In this document: positions 1-8,133 of the stretch, in pieces
Numbering within the stretch: the first letter of the stretch is position 1
Layout: each line of letters starts with the position of its first letter
Source of the DNA: Halomarinibacterium sedimenti
GTDB taxonomy: Bacteria; Bacteroidota; Bacteroidia; Flavobacteriales; Flavobacteriaceae
Assembly: GCF_019312585.1 (NCBI RefSeq)
Contig: NZ_JAHWDP010000001.1
Location: 620,001-684,000, forward strand
Length of the DNA: 64,000 bases
Direction of reading: 5' to 3'
Notes under the pieces: model-generated
What the model was told of the DNA's origin: nothing
What the model saw: only the letters and a program-made list of their open reading frames with translations
Databases searched by the model: none
Position numbers and translations under genes: made by a program

Positions 1-1197
1 GTCGCTAAACCCCAACGTATTTCTGAAATATCGAATGCCACAGAGCTTCGCCTCAACACCCAAGACGAAGAACTCAATCGTGTGTTGGGTGGCGGCTTGG
101 TGCCTGGCTCCTTAACCCTTTTGGGTGGTGAACCCGGCATTGGGAAAAGTACCTTAATGCTTCAAATAGCTCTGAAACTTCCTTATAAAACCTTATACGT
201 TTCTGGGGAAGAAAGTGCCCAACAAATTAAAATGCGCGCCGAGCGTATTGTGCCTAAAGCTGAAAATTGTTTCATTTTAACCGAAACGAAAACGCAAAAT
301 ATTTTTAGGCATATTGCTGATATGGAACCCGATATTGTGGTGATAGATTCCATTCAAACCTTACAAACTGATGTCATTGAAAGTACGTCGGGGAGTATTT
401 CGCAAATACGGGAATGTACTTCCGAATTGATAAAATTTGCCAAAGAAACCGATACACCTGTTGTGTTGATTGGGCATATCACCAAAGATGGAAACATCGC
501 TGGGCCTAAAATTTTGGAACATATGGTGGATACCGTACTCCAATTTGAAGGAGATCGAAATCACGTGTACCGAATTCTACGTGCCCATAAAAACCGCTTT
601 GGAAGCACCAACGAATTAGGCATTTACGAAATGCAAGGAAGCGGATTGCGAGAAGTCTCCAATCCTTCCGAAATATTAATCTCCAAAAACGATGAAGACT
701 TAAGTGGTACTGCTATTGCCGCCACCTTAGAGGGCATGCGCCCCTTGATGATAGAAATACAAGCTTTAGTAAGTACTGCGGTGTATGGCACACCGCAACG
801 TTCTGCTACGGGTTATAATGCCAAACGCTTGAATATGATTTTGGCGGTGTTGGAAAAACGCGCAGGATTTAAATTAGGGGCTAAAGATGTCTTTTTAAAT
901 ATCACGGGCGGTATCACTGTGGACGATCCCGCTATTGATTTGGCAGTGGTGGCTGCGGTACTATCCTCCAATATTGATGTGGCGATTGATAAGTCCTTAT
1001 GTTTTGCCGCAGAGGTAGGACTCGCTGGGGAAGTACGCCCCGTTACCCGTGTAGAACAACGTATTTTGGAAGCCGAAAAATTAGGCTTTGGCAGCATTGT
1101 CATCTCCAAATACTGCAAACTCCCCAAGCAGGATTATACCATAAACATCATTAAAGTAGCCAAAGTCCACGATGTGGTAAGGCATTTGTTTGTGTAG
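1..1197 (+). CDS. radA: DNA repair protein RadA, 5' truncated by window edge
   Basis: RadA/Sms is a RecA-like ATPase that helps process recombination intermediates and branch migration. The reading frame is open from base 1, so the gene begins upstream; a GTG at 82 is an internal Val, not the start. About 398 residues are present of a family length near 455, so the N-terminal CxxC zinc finger is what is missing. Visible are the Walker A motif (GEPGIGKST, about base 130), the RadA-specific KNRFG motif (about base 588) and the C-terminal Lon-protease-like domain (ITGGITVDDPAIDLA region, bases 900-960). The next gene on the strand is 49 bases on and looks unrelated. The identification is firm. 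Confidence 0.95.
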   Translation, partial: VAKPQRISEISNATELRLNTQDEELNRVLGGGLVPGSLTLLGGEPGIGKSTLMLQIALKLPYKTLYVSGEESAQQIKMRAERIVPKAENCFILTETKTQNIFRHIADMEPDIVVIDSIQTLQTDVIESTSGSISQIRECTSELIKFAKETDTPVVLIGHITKDGNIAGPKILEHMVDTVLQFEGDRNHVYRILRAHKNRFGSTNELGIYEMQGSGLREVSNPSEILISKNDEDLSGTAIAATLEGMRPLMIEIQALVSTAVYGTPQRSATGYNAKRLNMILAVLEKRAGFKLGAKDVFLNITGGITVDDPAIDLAVVAAVLSSNIDVAIDKSLCFAAEVGLAGEVRPVTRVEQRILEAEKLGFGSIVISKYCKLPKQDYTINIIKVAKVHDVVRHLFV

Positions 1198-1246
1198 ATA
1201 TTTCATATCTTTATTGTAGTATTGATTATAGATTACTATTAATGCA

Positions 1247-2806
1247 ATGAAAAAATACTATAGTTATTTATTTTTTTTATACGCAACAATTGCTTTTTCA
1301 CAATACACCTTAGTACCAGACCCCGTTTTTGAACAATATTTAATTGATGAAGGGATAGACACTGATGGTATTATAAACGGGCAATTTTTAACCAGTAATG
1401 CTCAAGGAGTCATATTTATAGATTTAGATAATTTACCTGTAACGGACCTTACAGGCATAGAAGCCTTTGAGCAACTAGAACGATTAGATGCAAGAAACAC
1501 AAATTTTGAGACCGCAGATTTTTCCCAAAATTTACAATTAGATCAATTAACAATCACGAATAGCCCACTTCTTTCAATTAATCTAACACAAAATCTAAAT
1601 TTAATAACACTCTTTATAGATAATTGCAACATAAGTACAATTGACGTAACCCAAAACACAAATCTTGTACAATTATCATTAGACAGCAATAACCTCTCTA
1701 CTATAGATGTAGCTGGATTACACTCCTTAAATTCACTATCCTTAGAAAACAATCATTTTACTACTATCGATATTCCCCTTCCCAATTTAGGGGGATTGTT
1801 TTTACAAGAAAACCAAATAAGCAGTATTGATGTTTCTGGGCTTACTTCTTTAGCTACTTTATATATTCATGAAAACCAACTTACACAGCTGGACATCTCT
1901 AATAATCTGGGCCTAAAGTTTCTTAATTGTGCAGATAATTTATTAACTGCCCTAGATGTTTCTAACAATACACAATTAGAATATTTAGTTTGTTCAAGTA
2001 ATTCTATTAATAACATAAATCTAGGGAGTGGGTTACAAAACTTAGAATCCCTTGGTTGTTCTTATAATTCACTTTCCAATATTGACCTATCAAATGTTCC
2101 AAAACTAAAAACTTTTGGTGTTGTCGATAATAATCTTGACTCTATTGACTTTACAGCTTGCCCATTACTAGAGAGAGCTTTTATAATAGACAACCCCATA
2201 GACACTTTTCTCGATTTAACTCAAAATCCAGCACTTTTAACTGTTGGTTTTGAGAATACTTTGGTTTATGGTATTGATGTTACACAATGCCCCTTATTGT
2301 ATTATATTGCTTTTAGTAATTCTCAAATTACAACCATAGACCTATCCAACAACCCTGTTTTGGAGGATGTTTGGGCTAGGGATAATAGTATTTTACAAAG
2401 TATTGATTTACGTAATGGAAATAATTCTTTAATAGATTTATCATCAATTGGTAGCCTTAATTTAAAATGTATTTATGTAGATGATGCTTCCTCTGGGGAT
2501 GGAGAATTTAATATAGACCCAACTACCCACTTGGTCAACAACGAAGCAGAGTGTGAGGCACTTGGTTTGGAAGAAAACAGAATCGATATTGTAAAAATGT
2601 ATCCCAACCCAGTAATAGATATTTTAACTATTGAAAGTTTGGAGCCCATTACAAAAGTGACATGTTACGATATGCTAGGACGGAAACTTTTGGAAGAATC
2701 ACAAAATTTTAATCCTATTTATCTAGCAAATCTACCTAGTGGCTTATTGCTTGTTGAAATAGAAACTGAGCAAGGAAAAGTAATACAAAAAATAGTAAAA
2801 GAGTAA
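1247..2806 (+). CDS. Secreted leucine-rich-repeat protein with T9SS sorting domain
   Basis: This 519-residue protein has a signal peptide (residues 1-19, ending FS-Q) and an N-terminal DPVFEQYLIDEGID segment common in flavobacterial secreted LRR proteins. It continues with a run of roughly 21-residue leucine-rich repeats (about residues 60-400; repeated pattern L..L....N.L..IDVS.N). The C-terminal domain (about 450-519; YPNP, LGRKLLEE, LPSGLLLVEI) is a type A T9SS sorting domain, so the protein should cross the outer membrane and be released or surface-anchored. LRR proteins of this kind usually bind proteins or glycans, but the ligand is unknown. An ATG at 1242 is followed at once by a stop, so 1247 is the start. 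Its stop lies one base from that of the convergent OmpA gene. Confidence 0.85.
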   Translation: MKKYYSYLFFLYATIAFSQYTLVPDPVFEQYLIDEGIDTDGIINGQFLTSNAQGVIFIDLDNLPVTDLTGIEAFEQLERLDARNTNFETADFSQNLQLDQLTITNSPLLSINLTQNLNLITLFIDNCNISTIDVTQNTNLVQLSLDSNNLSTIDVAGLHSLNSLSLENNHFTTIDIPLPNLGGLFLQENQISSIDVSGLTSLATLYIHENQLTQLDISNNLGLKFLNCADNLLTALDVSNNTQLEYLVCSSNSINNINLGSGLQNLESLGCSYNSLSNIDLSNVPKLKTFGVVDNNLDSIDFTACPLLERAFIIDNPIDTFLDLTQNPALLTVGFENTLVYGIDVTQCPLLYYIAFSNSQITTIDLSNNPVLEDVWARDNSILQSIDLRNGNNSLIDLSSIGSLNLKCIYVDDASSGDGEFNIDPTTHLVNNEAECEALGLEENRIDIVKMYPNPVIDILTIESLEPITKVTCYDMLGRKLLEESQNFNPIYLANLPSGLLLVEIETEQGKVIQKIVKE

Positions 2807-2807
2807 T

Positions 2808-3761
2808 TTATATTCCCTCCAACAATTTACTTATTTCATCCAGTTTTGGTGTTAAAATCACCTCAATTCGGCGGTTTTTGGCACGACCTTCACTGGTGTC
2901 ATTAGTAGCAATGGGGGCAAATTCCCCTCGACCCGCAGCGGTTAAATTGTCTTTGGGGATGCCTTTATTTTCGGTTAAAATGTTGACAATAGCCGTAGCG
3001 CGTTTGGTCGATAAATCCCAATTGTCTTGGATGTTTCCGTTGGCAGAATAAGGGACATTATCGGTGTGTCCCTCAATTAAAACTGCTATTTCTGTGTTTT
3101 TGGCCAACACATTGCCTAAAGCATTTACCGCTTCCCTTCCACGGGTATTTACGGCCCAGCTTCCACTTTCAAAAAGGAGTTTGTTTTCCATGGAGACATA
3201 TACTTTCCCGTCGCGCTGTTCTACAGTGAGTCCGTTGCCTTCAAAATTGGTTAAAGCAGCAGAGATCGCGTCTTTCAGCTTTTTCATTTGGGCATCTTTA
3301 GCAACAATCATACTTTCTAATTCTTCCACCCGTTTGGAGCGGTCTTCCAATTTTTTCTGAAGAATATTCAATCGAGCGGCTTCTTCAGCTAAGGCTTTTT
3401 CTTTGGCTTCCAATTGCTCTAACAACTTTCGGTTGCGCTCCAAATTTTCAGTGAGTGCCGAGCTACTATTCTCCTCCAAGGCATCGTAAGAGTCTTTCAG
3501 TCGGTCATAGTTACTCTTAGTTGCTGAAAGCTCCATAGCCAAAGCCGTTTTTTCAGCATTCAGTTTTTCAATTTCCTTCCGTAGATTTGCAACGGTATAG
3601 TTGCTGCCATTGCCTTCTTTTCCGTCTAATTGAGACATCAGCAATTCGTTTTCGGCTTTTAAATCGTCGTATTTAGCTTGTAAATCGTTGTAGATTTTTG
3701 GGGAAACGCAGGAAACTAGCAACAATGTAGTTCCTATTCCGAAGAAAATTTTATTCAGCAT
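2808..3761 (-). CDS. OmpA-family peptidoglycan-binding lipoprotein
   Basis: The 317-residue protein starts with a lipoprotein signal peptide (lipobox LVSC, Cys18), so it is likely tethered to a membrane facing the periplasm. Residues about 22-165 are strongly heptad-like and rich in Glu, Lys and Leu, predicting a long coiled coil. Residues about 195-305 form an OmpA C-terminal domain (GHTDNVPY, LSTKRA, GRGEFAP, NRRIEV), which in this family binds diaminopimelate in peptidoglycan. The likely role is linking an envelope component to the cell wall; no partner is evident. The gene lies 17 bases from xth on the same strand and may be cotranscribed with it, although the functions are unrelated. Confidence 0.85.
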   Translation of the reverse strand: MLNKIFFGIGTTLLLVSCVSPKIYNDLQAKYDDLKAENELLMSQLDGKEGNGSNYTVANLRKEIEKLNAEKTALAMELSATKSNYDRLKDSYDALEENSSSALTENLERNRKLLEQLEAKEKALAEEAARLNILQKKLEDRSKRVEELESMIVAKDAQMKKLKDAISAALTNFEGNGLTVEQRDGKVYVSMENKLLFESGSWAVNTRGREAVNALGNVLAKNTEIAVLIEGHTDNVPYSANGNIQDNWDLSTKRATAIVNILTENKGIPKDNLTAAGRGEFAPIATNDTSEGRAKNRRIEVILTPKLDEISKLLEGI

Positions 3762-3778
3762 ATCGTAGGTTTTGGGTA

Positions 3779-4543
3779 TTAAAATGATAATTCAACCAAA
3801 TGTGGACAGTGATCGCTATGTTCTGCCTCGGGTAATATAACGGCTCTTTTTAAATTATCTTGTAGCGGTTGTGCTACCATATTATAATCGATGCGCCACC
3901 CTTTGTTATTGGCTCTAGAATTAGCACGATAACTCCACCACGTATAGTTATGAGGTTCTTTATTAAAATGACGGAAACTGTCTATAAATCCGCTTTTTAT
4001 AAATCGATCAATCCATTCACGTTCCACGGGTAAAAACCCAGAAACAGTGGCATTACGAATGGGGTCATGAATATCAATGGCTTCGTGACAAATATTATAA
4101 TCACCACAAATCACCAAATTGGGAATTTCCTTTTTTAGGTTGTTGATGTAGTCCTGAAAATCTGCCATATAGGTAAGTTTGTGTTCCAATCGGTCGAGGT
4201 TAGTACCACTTGGGAGGTACAAACTCATCACCGAAACATTGTCAAAATCTAAGCGAATGTTTCTTCCTTCAAAATCCATGTACTCGATTCCAGTACCGTA
4301 TTCCACGTGCTTGGGCTCTATTTTACTAAAAATCGCTACACCACTATAGCCCTTTTTTTGTGCGCTAAACCAATAATGATAGGGATAGCCTGCCGCTTCA
4401 ATTTCGGCAACTTCCACTTGGTCTTCGTTGGCTTTGGTTTCCTGAATACAAATGACATCGGGGTTGGCGGCTTGCAACCACTCTAAAAAGCCTTTGCGCA
4501 TGGCAGCGCGAATTCCGTTTACGTTATAAGAGATTATCTTCAT
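3779..4543 (-). CDS. xth: Exodeoxyribonuclease III (AP endonuclease)
   Basis: Exonuclease III cleaves DNA at abasic sites and removes 3' blocking groups during base-excision repair. The 254-residue length and the motifs fit the Xth family of the endonuclease/exonuclease/phosphatase fold: N7 in SYNVNGIRA, metal-binding E35 in IQETKA, the GDYNICH segment, WRIDYN and the catalytic SDH at 243-245. It is the first gene of a likely two-gene minus-strand unit with the OmpA-family gene. Start at ATG 4543 gives the canonical MKIISYNVNG beginning. The identification is firm. Confidence 0.95.
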   Translation of the reverse strand: MKIISYNVNGIRAAMRKGFLEWLQAANPDVICIQETKANEDQVEVAEIEAAGYPYHYWFSAQKKGYSGVAIFSKIEPKHVEYGTGIEYMDFEGRNIRLDFDNVSVMSLYLPSGTNLDRLEHKLTYMADFQDYINNLKKEIPNLVICGDYNICHEAIDIHDPIRNATVSGFLPVEREWIDRFIKSGFIDSFRHFNKEPHNYTWWSYRANSRANNKGWRIDYNMVAQPLQDNLKRAVILPEAEHSDHCPHLVELSF

Positions 4544-4667
4544 CTTTCTTTTGTTTTTCTCAAACCACTAAAATAAATAACCCCGTATATTTACCCATAA
4601 GAAGTTGCGAAAGGTTTTCACAAAACAATCAACAAAATAAAACCTTTGGCAAACAGTTTTAGTATTG

Positions 4668-7600
4668 ATGAAATTATACTACTTATTTTTAATTGTTTTC
4701 GTTACGTTTTCGGTGCAAGCTCAGGACACTTTATCGAATTACCGAACAAAAAAAGTAGCTGTACAAGACACTGTTTTAATAGATTCGTTAAGTATTAATC
4801 CTTCTAACTTCGGAATACTCGATGCTCAAGGAAATTCTATTTCCACTGAAAAATATTCGGTAGATTTTGTAAACGGAAGCGTCACCTTTTCGGAAGAACT
4901 TCAGCAGCAATTAGATTCTGTTACTGTAAATTACCTTCGGTATCCCGTATTTTTAACGCGGGAGTATTATTTGCTTGATTCCAAAATAATCGTGGACAAT
5001 ACCAGTTCCATCGAAAAACTCTATGCGTTGGAAAGAAGCACTGCAAAAACAGGCACTTCTCCTTTTGAAGGCCTAAATACCCAAGGTAGTATTTCGCGTG
5101 GAATTACCGTTGGGAACAATCAAAATACGGTAGTTAATAGTGAGTTGGACCTACAAATTACAGGTAAAATTAGTGAACGGGTTTCCATTAGAGCATCGCT
5201 ACAAGATGCCAATATCCCAAGTCAGGAAGGGGGTTATTCGCAGAATTTAGACGAATTTGACCAAATTTTTATCGAGCTTTTTAGCGATAATTGGAACATA
5301 CGTGCCGGTGATGTCGATTTACAAAACTCACAAAGCTATTTTGGGCGGTTTACCAAGAAAATTCAGGGAATATCGCTATACGGTCAACTTATTGGAGAAG
5401 ATGGCTCTAAGTCCTCTGCATTTGCTTCAGCAGGGCTTGTAAGAGGAGTTTTTCAACGCAGTCAGTTTACAGGTCAGGAAGGAAATCAAGGGCCGTATAA
5501 ATTGGTGGGACCCAATGGCGAATTGTTCATTTTAATTGTTTCGGGAAGCGAACGGGTGTATGTAAATGGATTACTGCTCAATCGTGGAGAAAATGCAGAT
5601 TATGTAATCGATTACAATGCAGGGGAATTAAAATTTAACCCCACCTATCCCATTACGGCCAATATGCGGATTACAGTGGAATATCAATTTACCGAAAGAA
5701 ATTATACTCGATTTATTGGCTATGGAGGTGGAAATTATGAAACCGAAACTTTGAAAATAGGGGCTTACGTTTATTCAGAAAGTGATGCAAAAAATCAACC
5801 GCTGCAGCAAAACTTAACGGAAGAACAAGTGAACATTTTAGTTGCAGCTGGGGATGATCCCAGTTTAATGAATGCCCCTTCGGCAGTGTTGGATTCTTTT
5901 TCCGAAAATAAAATTCTGTATAAAAAAGAAATCGTTGGCGGTGTTGAAGTTTTTGTGTTTTCAAACAATCCTGAAGACGAGTTATTTAATGTACGTTTCA
6001 GTTTGGTGGGTGCCAATCAAGGGAATTATATCATCACTTCCACCGAATCTATCGCCAATATTTTTGAATATGTGGCTCCGGTAAATGGGATGCCACAAGG
6101 AAGCTACGAACCCATTGTGCGATTAACCCCTCCCGAAAAATTACAAATTGGCGGTGTACATGGAAGCTATTCCCCTTCCGAGAAAACTGAAATTGGTTTT
6201 GAACTGGCAGGAAGTGTTAATGACCAAAACTTATTTTCGAATATCGACAATAATGACAACGACGGTTTTGCCGCCAGACTCGCTGGAAGGCAAACCTTAC
6301 TTAAAACAGCTGACACTTTACAAGTAATTGGTTTTGGAAGTTTTGATTATCTCCACCAAGATTTTAAAACCATTGAGCGCTTTTACAACATTGAATTTAA
6401 TAGAGATTGGAATTTAGAAATCCCGCTTGGCAACCAAAATTTTATTACTACAGGCGTTGAAGTAAGTCGCCCCAAAAATGGAAGTCTTCGGTATGAGTTT
6501 CAGCATTTAAACTTTTCTGAAAATTTTACAGGTAGCAGGCATGTAGCTTTTGCCAATGTGAGGCTTCAGAAATTACGAGTAACAAATTCAACTAGCTATT
6601 TAAACAGTGAAAGTGATAACCAAAGGACAACTTTTCTACGAACCTATAATAATGCAGTTTATGGTTTTAAAAAGGCTTGGGTGGGAGGAAAAGTGATGCT
6701 AGAAGACAATCAAGCCAAGGTAGTGGCTAATGATAGCTTAACCCCTTTAAGCCAACGATTCTCACAATACGAAGTATATACAGGCATAGGGGATAGCACG
6801 CAGGTTTTTGCCGAAGTGGGCTATCGCTATCGGGTAAATGATAGTGTTAGAAATAATCTGCTCAAAAAGGTAAATACATCCAACGACTATTATATAAAAT
6901 CGAAATTGATTAATAACCAAAGTACACAATTAGCTGTATTTGCCAATTATCGTCTCATTAATTATGAAGACACCTCCATTGAAGATGAAAAAAATCTAAA
7001 TACTCGATTGCTGTATTCCCAATCCCTTTGGAATGGAAAAGTGCGCTTAAACAGTGCATTTGAAACCAATAATGGAGTACTTCCTCAACAGGAATTCACC
7101 TTTTTAAAAGTAGAACCGGGTCAAGGAACTTTTACTTGGATAGACTATAATCAAAACGGAGTGCAAGAATTAAATGAATTTGAAGTAGCACAGTTTCAAG
7201 ATCAAGCCGAATATTTAAAAGTATTGTTACCCAATCAAGTTTTTATACGTGTGAAAAATAATCGGTTTAGCCAGATAGTTACGTTACAACCACAAGATTG
7301 GGTAAATGATTCTGGATTAAAAAAAGTCCTTTCAAAATTTTACAATCAAACTTCCTATGTGATTGACAGAAAAATAAGAAGAGACAACGATTTAGCATCT
7401 ATAAACCCTTTTAAATCGGGTGGTGAAAATGAATTTGGTTTAAATTTAAATTTCAAAAACGTGTTGTTTTTTAATCGCGGAAAGCAACGATACACAACCA
7501 GTTACACGTATTTATCGACTTCTAGCAGAAATCTTATTTCATTAGGGCTTCAGGAAAACAAATTGAAGAGTCATCAACTAAATTTCACCCATCAATTTGA

Positions 7601-8084
7601 GGAAGTATGGTTGGCCAATTTGAAGGGAGGCTTCGGAAGTAACGAAACTCTTTCAGAAAACTTTGAAAACCGAAATTTCAATTTGGAAAATTATCAAATC
7701 AACCCCAAGATTTCATATTTAGCAAGTCGTCAAACTCGATTTGATGTGTTTTATCAGTATATGAATGAAGAAAACACTTTAGGTGATTTAGAACAACTAA
7801 AACAGCAAAAAATAGGCTTTTCCTTTGCCCACAATAATGTGGAGAAGATTTCTATTTCTGGAGAATTTAACTATATCGATAACGCATTTACAGGCAGTGC
7901 TTTTTCACCTGTGGCTTATACCATGTTAGAGGGGCTTCAGCCTGGTATAAACTTTACTTGGAATTTGTTATTTCAGAAAAGGATAACGAAATACTTAGAT
8001 GCTAATTTATCCTACTTTGGAAGGAATAGTGAGAACTCAAAGACCATTCATACTGGGACAATCCAGCTTAGAGCATTCTTCTAA
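4668..8084 (+). CDS. Large probable outer-membrane beta-barrel protein, function unknown
   Basis: The frame is open from a TTG at 4665, but ATG 4668 gives the expected signal peptide (MKLYYLFLIVFVTFSVQAQ), so I take 4668 (1138 residues). The mature part is rich in alternating hydrophobic and polar strands, aromatic residues and Asn/Gln, and ends in a phenylalanine-rich strand (IQLRAFF), as outer-membrane barrels do. A segment near residues 140-250 (SISRGITVGNNQ, GDVDLQNSQSYFG) looks like the most conserved part. At residues 826-837 there is a DxNxNGxxxxxE loop resembling a calcium-binding EF-hand or dockerin loop. I do not recognise a characterised family. It is too short for SprA, although the style is similar. 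It is monocistronic, ending in a shared bidirectional terminator. Confidence 0.7.
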   Translation: MKLYYLFLIVFVTFSVQAQDTLSNYRTKKVAVQDTVLIDSLSINPSNFGILDAQGNSISTEKYSVDFVNGSVTFSEELQQQLDSVTVNYLRYPVFLTREYYLLDSKIIVDNTSSIEKLYALERSTAKTGTSPFEGLNTQGSISRGITVGNNQNTVVNSELDLQITGKISERVSIRASLQDANIPSQEGGYSQNLDEFDQIFIELFSDNWNIRAGDVDLQNSQSYFGRFTKKIQGISLYGQLIGEDGSKSSAFASAGLVRGVFQRSQFTGQEGNQGPYKLVGPNGELFILIVSGSERVYVNGLLLNRGENADYVIDYNAGELKFNPTYPITANMRITVEYQFTERNYTRFIGYGGGNYETETLKIGAYVYSESDAKNQPLQQNLTEEQVNILVAAGDDPSLMNAPSAVLDSFSENKILYKKEIVGGVEVFVFSNNPEDELFNVRFSLVGANQGNYIITSTESIANIFEYVAPVNGMPQGSYEPIVRLTPPEKLQIGGVHGSYSPSEKTEIGFELAGSVNDQNLFSNIDNNDNDGFAARLAGRQTLLKTADTLQVIGFGSFDYLHQDFKTIERFYNIEFNRDWNLEIPLGNQNFITTGVEVSRPKNGSLRYEFQHLNFSENFTGSRHVAFANVRLQKLRVTNSTSYLNSESDNQRTTFLRTYNNAVYGFKKAWVGGKVMLEDNQAKVVANDSLTPLSQRFSQYEVYTGIGDSTQVFAEVGYRYRVNDSVRNNLLKKVNTSNDYYIKSKLINNQSTQLAVFANYRLINYEDTSIEDEKNLNTRLLYSQSLWNGKVRLNSAFETNNGVLPQQEFTFLKVEPGQGTFTWIDYNQNGVQELNEFEVAQFQDQAEYLKVLLPNQVFIRVKNNRFSQIVTLQPQDWVNDSGLKKVLSKFYNQTSYVIDRKIRRDNDLASINPFKSGGENEFGLNLNFKNVLFFNRGKQRYTTSYTYLSTSSRNLISLGLQENKLKSHQLNFTHQFEEVWLANLKGGFGSNETLSENFENRNFNLENYQINPKISYLASRQTRFDVFYQYMNEENTLGDLEQLKQQKIGFSFAHNNVEKISISGEFNYIDNAFTGSAFSPVAYTMLEGLQPGINFTWNLLFQKRITKYLDANLSYFGRNSENSKTIHTGTIQLRAFF

Positions 8085-8089
8085 ATAAA

Positions 8090-8114
8090 AAAGAGCGGGA
8101 CAATCCCGCTCTTT
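8090..8114. terminator. Bidirectional rho-independent terminator
   Basis: A perfect 11-base stem (AAAGAGCGGGA / TCCCGCTCTTT) with a CAA loop is flanked by A and T runs. It sits between the convergent ends of the 1138-residue outer-membrane protein gene and the GEVED-domain gene, so it can serve both. Confidence 0.9.
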
Positions 8115-8133
8115 AAATTATTAAACTCTAAAA

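Noticed and set aside
4668-8084. Identification as SprA
   Set aside because: The style of sequence is similar, but the protein has about half the length of SprA and no diagnostic segment that I can name.
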